Positions 55,401 through 64,000 of a DNA stretch of 64,000 nt are shown here, piece by piece (position 1 is the first letter of the stretch; each line of letters begins with the position of its first letter). The DNA comes from Branchiostoma floridae (lineage: Eukaryota > Chordata > Leptocardii > Amphioxiformes > Branchiostomatidae). The position numbers and the translations under genes are program-made. Under the pieces are notes generated by a model, which saw only the letters and a program-made list of their open reading frames with translations, made no database searches and had not been told where the DNA came from. Where the stretch lies: positions 18,405,534 to 18,469,533 of the forward strand of contig NC_049982.1 in NCBI RefSeq assembly GCF_000003815.2, given 5' to 3'.

Positions 55401-58400
55401 TCAGGGTCTCGGGAAATGATGGGGAAAGCAATGACAGACTTCCTTGTCCTGGGGATAGCATGAGTGGAATGGTTTCAGTCACATGCACAGATGACAGAGA
55501 TAAAAACAAATCATCTAATACCTGTGCTGATGTAGTCTCATATTGCAACATAGTCCCAAGTGAAGACATTCCACTTGCCACCACAGATGAAGCAGCTGGA
55601 GATGCTACAGAGGTTCCTCCCATCAGTAATGGTCCCAAAGATGCTGATGTCCCCAATGCCGCCACAGCACCAGAAGAAGGCAGCAGCAAAGCTTCTGATT
55701 GCAGTGTACTAGAAATCATCTGAGTTTTCATTGGCTGTGTTGTTGCAATCACTGATTGTGGCAGGGCAGAAAGGGACGGCAAACCCATACTAATCGATTC
55801 ACTTGCTGTGCCCATGCTAGTGGTCGTATTTTTTGAAACAGCCAATGTTTCTAAGGCTGTCAATGTGGGAGTGTATAACAGGATACTTTCAGAGAAACTC
55901 ACAAGGCTGGGGCTTCCCAGGGGAACACTGAAGATAGTTTGGCTTGGCATAAGTAGGACTGATCCATTTGTGCTCATGCTTGGAGTCTCTGACAATTCTA
56001 GTGATGGTACAGAGGGGGTCATGAAGTCAACAAGACTGTCAGATGGAAGCAGAAACTCAGTGAAATTTATACTGACTGTTTCTGATACTAGGCTACTTTG
56101 GTCATACAGAGACAATAGGGTGAAGTCTGGAGTACTTGGTGCTAGTGTTACACTACTCATGTTGAAAGGTAGACTTGGGGTTTCAGTAATAGTTTGAGTC
56201 ACAGTAAGGTTCAGGACTGAGGTGGTTAAAGGTTGCATGTCTGGCAGGCTCAGAAAACTAGAAGTGTCTAGTACCGATTCTGTTACATTGAGAGTCTCCA
56301 GAACGTCAAAACTTGTGGTTGGCGTGCCTACATCTGACACTGACAGAGTAGGCAAGACAGAAAAGATTTCAGAAATGGCTGGCTGAATTGTTTGAGTTGG
56401 GAAGATAATAGATGTATTCAAAACAGTGGTCATCTTCAGAGGTGAACTGGTCATCTGTGCAGTTTCAGAAGACAGCACATCAGCCAATGACAGTGTCTCT
56501 AGACTGGGTAGTAGTGTGAAGTCTTGGAGACTGGACATAAAAGTTGTCTGCACAGATTTGGTGGGTTGCATACTGACAAATGACACTGTCTCTGGACTTA
56601 GAACATCTGAAGCATTTTGAACACTAAGTGAAGACATTTCACTCACAGTTTCCGATGGGGTTAAAATGCTTGCCAGAGATAATGTATAAGAACTTGGAAG
56701 GGCACTAAAATCTTGAACACTGGCTGTAGAGGTAAGCTGTATGCTCTCTGAGGGAAGCAACTCTAGTGAAAGAGTCTCTAGATAAGGGGGGCTTTCTGAC
56801 ACGGTTTCTGTCTGCAGATTTACAGACTTGGACACTCCCAGGCTTGCTGTAGCAGAGGGGACGGCAGAAGAGCTCTGTAAGATGGATGCGGGGATTGCCA
56901 GGGATTGCAAAGCACTTGAAGCTGGCAGGCTCTCCAGGAACTGTAACAGTGGGGAAGAAATGTCCAGCACTGTTAAACTTGAGGTAGCCATTATAGTTGT
57001 TGATACAGGGAATGCAGATGACAAATCTACTGAGTTCAAACTAAAATCTGGCATGGCTATCATAGACAAGGACTCATCAAGACTTACTTGTGAGATAGAC
57101 TGTAATGTAGGTGATGATGAGATGGAGTCAGAAGGGAGGATTTCAATGGAAGGTAAGCTCAGTGTTTCAAGGAATGGTGGGTAAGTGTCTGTTTCTGAGA
57201 TGAAGGTGTCCAACTTAGAGGGGCTGACAGTCTGAAATAATGTCTCGACAGATATTGCACTTGTTGGAGACAATGTTTCCAACATAGGATATGTTGCTGT
57301 CTCTGGCTGCAAGGTTACAGCTGGAGGGAATACTTCAAGAGATGATGTATCCATGGAGACAGAAAAAGACAATGGTTCAGTCTGTACCAGTGTGATGGAT
57401 ACTGTATCTGCCATGTACAAACTTGGAAGGGACAAAGTTTCTAGGTCCACAAAGTCTGGGGTCTGGGTTAGTTTGCTCTCAGACTGCTTAGCAGATGAAG
57501 GATACAAATTAGATGGTGCTAACATTGTCGGAGTGTTTGTCCTAGACTGGTCAAAAAAGGTGCTTGAAATTTCATCAGCCAAACTTGGTTGGGCAAAAGA
57601 CAGCATTTCAGTTCTTGTGGCCAGAATTGGTACCGACAAAGGTTCAGACAACATTGATGTTGAAATGTCAGAAAACTGTGGAAAGTCCGTCAGCTGTATG
57701 GTGGGAAGAGACATCAAAGAAAAGTCAATTTCTGATGATGAGGTACTGTTCAGTTTTGCTTCGCTTGTCAGACTTATCAAAGATATGTTTTTTGAAATGA
57801 GATGACTAGGCAATAAAGTTGTGTCCATGTCCTGTAAAGTCGTGAGCTGAAGTGTCTCTAACAGAGACAGAGAGGTTGGTAAAATGACTTCTGATGGTAG
57901 CAATGTAGCCACTGCAGAAGATGATGGAGTTTGAGATGATTGAAAAGTAGTGAATTGCTCTGGCAGCTGGCTACTTGTAGCCAGGTGTATTGATGATACA
58001 TTTTCAGACACTGGTAGAAATGGCAATGAGAAAGTTTCCAAAGGCAACACTGTGGGGGTGGTTGGAAAGATCTCTAAAGATGACATAGACAATAGAGCAG
58101 GCTCCAAGGATGGCAGAAGTGTCACAGAGACAGTGTCTATTGCTTCAATGCCCGCTGCAGTAGATATGCTTGATAGCAAATGACTGGTAGGAATGGGCTC
58201 TTCCACTAGGAGGGACTGGGTTAGAGGGTCCACAGTCTGCGATATTGTCTGTATGTCTTCAAATGGTGAACGTAACAGTGTTTCAAAGGAATCAAGTTCT
58301 GACTTGGTCTTCACAGATGATAGTGGGAGAGTTTCAGACATCAGTGGAATGTCTTGTAAGGTTGTTACACTACTTCTGACAGGCTGTGAGGAAACACTTG

Positions 58401-61085
58401 ATGCTGCTCCTAAGAGCTCTGTCAGAGGATATAGACTGGGCAGGCTCAGACTTTGGACTGATGAGGGCTGGAACAATTGGTGAGATGTAGAGGGAGATGC
58501 GGAAGGTTCCACAGTTGTGTCAAATGGGCTGAATGTCGATTCTAAGGTGAAAAGTTCTGACAGATGTATGGACTCAAAGATTCCATCATCAGTAGCTAGA
58601 GATGACTTGGAAATCAAACTAGATGTGGGTTTCAAAGGCCGTGAAATACCCATAGTCTCTAATACAGCCATGTCTGATTTTGATGTGATCATGTAAATTT
58701 CACTGTCTGACATTGCAAAGCTTGGAAAAGATAGTGTTTCCAGTAGTTCTACATCAAAACTGTCAGAAATGGGTTGACTTGGCTCTACAGAGGATGTGGA
58801 AAGTTGAGTGGCTGCTAAACCAGAGCTGACAGAAACAGACATTTGGTTTTCAATTGTCTTTGTCATAGACATGGATGGAAACTCTGTCAGTGGTAAGATA
58901 GACGGCTGTAGGGAGGGAACAACAAGGGATGAGGTCAGCAGTTTGGGACCAGCAGTCGTTCCTGTTGCAGATAGTGGAAACAGTTCTGACAGACTTGTGA
59001 CAGACAGCAGTTCAAAATCGCCTGGTATTGTTGTTATGACTGAAGAGGGCAGCATCTCTTCAGACAGGGAAGGGGATGAGTACATGGAGGACAGAGGCAC
59101 AGTTGAAATGCCTTGGGTCTCTGTGTTGGACAGGGAGCTGACAGGGTCTGTATTAGGCAGGGACAGGCCAACAGATTCTGTTAGTGGCACACTGGGTAGC
59201 ATACTCACTGTGGTACTGGCAGGGAACTGGGCTGTTGTTTGGTACAAGCTCTCTGTCTCTAGCACTGACAGTTCTGACAGGCTCAACATGAAACTTTCTG
59301 TAAGGCTGATGTATGATGGGTTCACTACACTCGTTTCACTTGGGACTAATTTACTCAAAGTAACTGAGGTCGAGAAAGGGCTTGGTACTCTTGTTGCTTC
59401 ACTGCTTGGACTGGATGATGGGCTTGGTACAGGTACTGTTGTTGATAAATTTGTCGCTGGAACTGAACTTGTTTCACTTGCAGTTACTGCAGTGGAGTTC
59501 AGAGCAAACGATGGTGTTGCCACAATGTCAGGTATTCCTGTTGTGTTGATGGACAGGGTTGTAAGACTAAGAGTTAGAAGTGAACCTGATACAGTTGGGC
59601 TGGGAATATCTGAATATAGTGCCACAGTGGCTCCACTTGATATCAATCCAGATGTTGAAATTACTGCAAACGAGCTTGAGGCTGCAGCTGTCATGGAGAT
59701 ATTCAGTCCTTCGGCTGCTGGTGTGCTGGTTAAGTTGTCTGAGTATGAAATGGATGTAGCAGTAGCGACACTCACTGAAACTGGAGTGGTCACTTTCGTG
59801 GAGCTTGCTACTGTGTCCATGGTTAGACTTGTCATGATTGAAGTAGACATAACAAAATCACTTAGATTTGATATTGTTAAGCTTGGTGTTATCTCAGATG
59901 GCAAAGTTGTTGAGGGGAATGGTATCCCTGTAGGTTGCACTGCTGTACTGCTTAGATTCATAGTGGGAAGAATACCAGAGGAAACTGAAGAATCCAGCAA
60001 GACCTTTGTCGTTGTCAACTGCACTGATGTTGCACTTGGTATGGAACTGGTTATGTTAGTGTCAGCTATTGAAGATGATGGAACTTTAGTTGGCTGCACT
60101 GCTGTCTCATTCAGCAACAAAGTGGACACAGTGTTCATAACTGATGCTGGAGTTACTGTGATCTGTGCTGGCATATCACTAGAAGAAAAAGCCACTGCAA
60201 AACTTTTAGAGCTTGAAAAGGCAGCACTGTCCGGCATAGTTACTGCTGTTGCTGCAGGCGTACTCACAGAGTCAGACACAAAACTGCCAGAAGGTTGCAA
60301 ACTCTCAAACACAGATAACAGCACACTTGAACTTGTGTTAGGAGATGCTGTAGATAACACAACTGATGGCAAAAAGCTCAACACACTGCTCAAACTTGCA
60401 CTTAAAGTCTTTGATGGCTCCAAACTAGAGCTCAACTCAACATCACTGAACAGCCGTGCAGTAGAATCCACACTTGGTGAGATAGCGGAAACCAACGCCA
60501 CACTCGGGCTTACCGTATCCTGTGGTCTCACAGCAGTGTTCGAGCTCATGGCTGATGTCAGTGCTGATTGTGTGGACATTTCTGATGGAGAGGATGGCAC
60601 AATGGTTAGAGTTCTGGCTGATGAAAAACTGCCACTCAAAGTCAAACTTGGCAACACACTTGTTGTTGTTTGTTTCAGATCTACCCCTACTGACAACGAT
60701 GGCGTAGCTGTTACTGGTGATATTTCTAAAACTGAAATAGTTGGTGATGGATCCAGCATCGTTGTTGTGCCTGACATACTGGATCTAGTATCAGATGTTG
60801 CCATGGTACTTGCAAAATCTAAAATGCCCAATGAAATGGCTGAGAAGTCTACATTGCTTTCGGTTGGTATAAATGTTGGCGACAAAGCACTCTGAGAATT
60901 TGAAGGAAAAGTACTGCTGGGTGATACTGAGGCAGCTTGGCTGTCTGAAGCAGTTTCAACTGTTGGAATGGACGTTACAACTGGTTCCACACTAAAACTA
61001 AGAGAAGAGCCACCTAGACTACTTGGCGAGGGCTGCAGGGTTGAACTTGATGGACCAGCCACCGAGGTTGAGTTCACACCAGCAT
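43432..61085 (-). CDS. KIAA1549-like type I membrane protein with giant mucin-like ectodomain (5' partial)
   Basis: Exons in order: 53185-61085, 51097-53047, 50695-50870, 50222-50396, 49756-49934, 49251-49450, 48929-49038, 48462-48658, 47902-48131, 47594-47756, 46534-46587, 46023-46253, 45775-45908, 45334-45443, 44834-44997, 44351-44404 and 43432-43893. Phases agree throughout, giving at least 4,162 aa. The first exon listed enters in phase 1, so the start and signal peptide are upstream, probably outside the window. The ectodomain is about 3,280 Ser/Thr-rich residues, then a folded SEA-like module (RVLFLVIPDTVDITIVQFYF, then VTLTYYVMYEGAAVPAS). One TM helix (YWIIAAVLGPLFIIII) is followed by CCCKRTKR. 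The tail has family motifs: AQQQIDSVLEPSSQIP, ISQARERIHQLLDEAFSLI and the C-terminal LIQAIKEELKRLS. These match KIAA1549/KIAA1549L (DUF3827). The donor at 49251 (GTGTGG) is weak. Confidence 0.88.
44351..44404 (-). other. 54 bp exon, copy A
   Basis: Encodes TPLSPDDIGPLEFRLRNT between the exons at 44834-44997 and 43432-43893, in phase 0 on both sides. Splice sites are TGTCGCAG and ACG|GTAGGC. It is identical over all 54 bases to copy B at 46534-46587. Confidence 0.8.
46534..46587 (-). other. 54 bp exon, copy B
   Basis: An exact copy of the exon at 44351-44404, with the same splice signals, in the intron between exons 47594-47756 and 46023-46253. That intron is also phase 0, so inclusion keeps the frame and would repeat the same 18 residues 5' of the ARERIHQLLDEAF motif. 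The duplicated block is about 350-400 bp (roughly 46306-46650 against 44085-44480), and its non-exon parts differ by indels and substitutions. Confidence 0.7.
46941..47491. mobile_element. 551 bp MITE with TTAA-flanked inverted ends
   Basis: The ends TTAAAGGGGCATTCCACTCC and GGAGTGGAATGCCCCTTTAA are inverted copies, and the match runs on through TGTTATTTTCC / GGAAAATAACA. TTAA at both tips may be a target-site duplication, as in piggyBac-type elements, or part of the inverted repeat. An inner stem pairs GGGGCGCTAAG with CTAAGCGCCCC. It lies in an intron of the KIAA1549-like gene. Confidence 0.8.
51097..53047 (-). other. Second mucin-like exon with Thr-Gln-rich repeats
   Basis: About 650 residues of the same Ser/Thr-rich composition. 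It ends with tandem runs: SSTQV(A/V) about four times (51400-51470) and TTQAPTTQ-type repeats (51180-51300), followed by the first strand of the folded juxtamembrane module (FNYVTANLSVELVLTWVN). The acceptor ATTGCAG (minus) and donor TTCTCT|GTATGT are in phase. Confidence 0.8.
53185..61085 (-). other. 7.9 kb mucin-like exon
   Basis: A single exon encodes about 2,633 residues, dominated by Ser, Thr, Pro, Val and Leu with Cys almost absent, as in heavily O-glycosylated stalks. A degenerate module recurs around the core LETLSLPS (for example LETLSLPSLYMADTVSIT, LETLSLPSIEILPSDSI and LETLSLADVLSSE), spaced irregularly. N-glycosylation sequons are also frequent. Borders: TTTCTGCAG|ATGCTG at the 5' side and ATGCAA|GTAAGT at the 3' side. 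Confidence 0.85.
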
Positions 61086-64000
61086 CTGCAGAAAGAAAGA
61101 AAGGATGCCTTGTTAATGAAGTTGACAAGTGTAAAAAAAATTGTGCACAAAATCTATATCATATATTATGAATATGAAAAATTTTGCCCCATGTTTTGAT
61201 ATTTGCACAATCTGGAAAATCTTATATATGATATCCTCCAAAATGATAACATATTATCAACACATTAGGTAGGTAGTGTGTGAAGTCTGATATCTTAAGA
61301 CAATTTGTGAAAGCACTAAAATCATCTGAAAATTTTTGAATGGAAATATCTATATTTCTAAGAGAAGTATTGATCATTAAAATTGGAAGTCTAGATATTC
61401 AAATACATCCCTTAGTTGAGTAGTGTACCAAGGCATGAAAAGTATTTCAGATTCGGAATGGCCAGATAGTTACTCAGGAAAGTAATGTTAGAAGTGCAAA
61501 ATGTCCATTGAGATTGGCTATTGAATTTGACCATATAACATGTAACACATGGCATATGGAGATTGACAATAAACTTTTGTGCTAAAGAATATTCATCATC
61601 TTTATGTTTCAGTGGCTATGACAAGAACACAATCAGAGTGTAACACATGGCACACAAACTTAGAATGTCATAGTTCCTGTGCATGATATATATGGACTCA
61701 TTGTTGTTGTTTGATACTGACAACAGCTTGCAAGACAAGGAAGGAGGAATCTGTTTGTGAGAACTTGGTTGCAATTCTATTGGACAGCTTGTGCACTTTT
61801 TCTACTACCTGACTACAGTAAACTCGACTTTACATTTGTTTATCATTTGGTTCAGTCACTATCCAGTTGATTGTCTGCTGTCCCCCGACAGCCTAGGCAA
61901 ATGTTTTTAAAGTTATTATACAGGTTGATATTAATGTTTAATTTGTTTCTCCATGAAATATAGCCAGTGCCTGTTGAGATTATGTAAGGCTTTTGCACTA
62001 TGAAAAAGTCTCCCAAACAGCTCATGTTCAACAGCAAATTTCCAGTAGTTTAACTTACATTTTTTGTACCAAAAATAATTTATTGCCTTACTACAAATGT
62101 AGTACTCTTGGAATAACAAGCAATACTAGTTTTACTAGTGCTACATATGTACCAGTTAAAAACTGTGGCATCATAAGACCAATGATACTAGTAAATATCA
62201 CTTGTTAACAGCAGTTTGACCTGAAGATTAACATAAACCGTACGGCTATAAGTATAACTGGACTGAAGCCTTATACTCAGCAATAGCAGGTGCACTGATA
62301 ACACAGGTCAGAACAATAGATTTAAGGTGTAGGCTCTTAACAATGGTATCATAAAAAATACAACAGGGCCCCTATTGGCAAACAATCGGGAGCAAAATTG
62401 ATGAGGGAATTCCGTGGCAGGCATAAGCCATTGTGACAGTATGTGTGACTGCACAAAAAAATAGACATGCATAAACCACATCTTAGCTATAGATCTAATT
62501 TCCCACCCCAATCCTTAAGCTCCATATCTCAATCAATCAATAAGTCAATGAGTACAGGTACTTTGTCCAGCTATTGATAAAAAATGTGTTTTCAACCTTG
62601 GATTACTGACTGAGTTGGAGCCTATAAAAAGTTTGTATTGAAAAAGTGCATACCGGTAAATGATAAAGGAGTCAGTATTACTATTAGGATGGTCTCTGAG
62701 AGATTCCATCTGACAGGTTAAAAATTGCCGGGCAAAAATTGCTGGTGCAGTACTACTTGCTAAAAAGGCCTTGTAAGTATTTATCAAATGCAGTCAAAAT
62801 ATGCAGATATATTGTGTTCAGAAAAGCTCAACAAAGGATATTAGTACTGCAAGTTTTCAGACACAAAGCAATTTGCTACATAAATGTAAGTCTGACACCT
62901 TTTAGCTATAGTGGACATAAATATTATAACTGGCAACTGTAATTGTGTAAATGTCAAAACCTTGTCATTTGTATCTATCAATAGAGCTGGAGGTCTGAAA
63001 TATGGGCTCTATTTGAAAACTGCTGAGTTACTAAAATAAGACTCACATTTATCATTAGAGAGCACTATCTGCACTCAAATCATTACCAGTAGAATGATAT
63101 ACACATGGCCATGGTTCCACTTGATTTACTACCAGGCTCCAATCCAATATTCGCACCTCAAAAAAATTGACAAAACTATCTCGGACAAACATAAGGTGTC
63201 AAGCTTTCAAGTGTACTGTGATGCCGGGTGACTGGTACAATGTGTATTTTGTACTATATATACACATCAGGTCATGACGTAATACTTAGTCCACCAATGA
63301 CTAACAAATGTTTGCTCAACAGAGACATATCCTTATTCCAGAACTCTGTTCACTATGGAACATTTGTACCATAAGTTAGCAAAACCAGCTTATCAAAATG
63401 TGGAGTATTGTGAGCTGTGGTCTAGAATAAACTCCCACAAAACTGACAATGACCTTTCTACAATTAAGAAGAAAAAAACAAAACAATCATGCTTAGAATA
63501 TTCAAATCAAAGATGGCTTACTCCCGTTTGAGTTATGCAAGTTCTATGCCAACAAATATCTGCTTTGATATAGAAAAACAGTCTTTCATAGAATCTGGCA
63601 ACAAGTCAAAATGCAGGCCTTGTTAAATCTCCATGTGCGCAAAGTTCCTTAGCAACAAGGGTTTAAAGAACGCTGTTCTGCTTGACTGGGCCCTTCACAG
63701 CCAGCTGCCAGTACAAACTAACCTGCTTGTCTTGGGTACAAAAGGGACTCATGACCACTTGTGCTTTACAAAGGCTTAACTTGAATCATCTAGGATATTC
63801 AGAAAAATACCACCTGGAAAAAGTAACTGGTAACCAATAATAATAAGCTTTCAATGAAAGTCCTTGCACCAGTGAAAATCATAAATGATTTAATAATCTG
63901 AGGAGCATGCCACAATTATATTCAGTAGCAATCATACTCAGTGTACAACTTTCTTTCTTGCAGAATTTCTACATGCATTTCTCATACTGAATCCGTATCT
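61086..64000. other. Intron or 5' flank of the KIAA1549-like gene
   Basis: The acceptor at 61086 enters the mucin exon in phase 1, so a coding exon must lie upstream. No minus-strand exon with a signal peptide and a phase-1 donor was recognised in these 2.9 kb. The sequence is AT-rich and repeat-poor by eye, and the first exon is probably beyond 64000. Confidence 0.5.

Noticed and set aside
58808-60895. 695-codon open frame on the plus strand
   Set aside because: It is the antisense shadow of the Ser/Thr-rich mucin exon. TCx/ACx codons rarely give stops on the other strand. The minus-strand exon has matching splice sites and phase; this one has none.

Overview
The window looks like nuclear DNA of an invertebrate deuterostome, most likely an amphioxus (Branchiostoma). 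Evidence: multi-exon genes with GT-AG introns, vertebrate-like families (an LMF2-type lipase maturation factor, a KIAA1549-type receptor, a tetraspanin, a TEL/ETV6-type Pointed domain), a multi-domain CARD/TIR/Death/TRADD-N/LRR gene of the kind expanded in amphioxus innate immunity, and many short foldback and MITE-like repeats. The species is inferred, not proven. Gene models below were built by hand from splice sites, codon phase and family resemblance; no alignment was run.

Layout. 1-825: a satellite of about 140 bp units. 826-3879: no gene found. 3904-4426 (+): a two-exon gene for a Pointed (SAM_PNT) domain protein with no ETS domain. 8029-9384 (+): a leucine-rich repeat protein. 10168-12786 (+): a seven-exon tetraspanin, all introns phase 0. 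13910-16169 (+): a two-exon ankyrin-repeat protein. 16800-17060: a cluster of perfect palindromes. 18281-28059 (+): the most striking gene, in the order CARD, TIR, Death, TRADD-N-like, Death, acidic/basic linker, remnant of the C-terminal half of a NACHT module, LRRs. Every supported intron is phase 1. It has no visible P-loop NTPase. An LRR-coding tail (28009-28720) follows in another frame after a G-run frameshift. 30017-39481 (-): a 15-coding-exon LMF2-like gene (662 aa). 43432-61085 and beyond (-): a KIAA1549-like type I membrane protein with a Ser/Thr-rich ectodomain encoded largely by one 7.9 kb exon; its first exon or exons are probably outside the window.

Mobile DNA is dense in introns and spacers: two Harbinger-like MITE copies (17785, 31625), two nearly identical Helitron-like elements (33974, 42065), one carrying a nested relative, a TRIM-like element with 183 bp direct terminal repeats inside the immune gene (21870-23342), an 884 bp terminal-inverted-repeat element in the CARD-TIR intron, and several foldbacks. 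Two repeats touch gene structure directly: a 68 bp tandem repeat that multiplies an LMF2 exon end with its splice donor, and a duplicated 54 bp exon in the KIAA1549-like gene.

The genes do not form an operon or a shared pathway. The CARD-TIR-Death-TRADD-N gene is an innate immune or cell-death adaptor/receptor by domain content, LMF2 acts in the ER, and the tetraspanin and KIAA1549-like proteins are membrane proteins.
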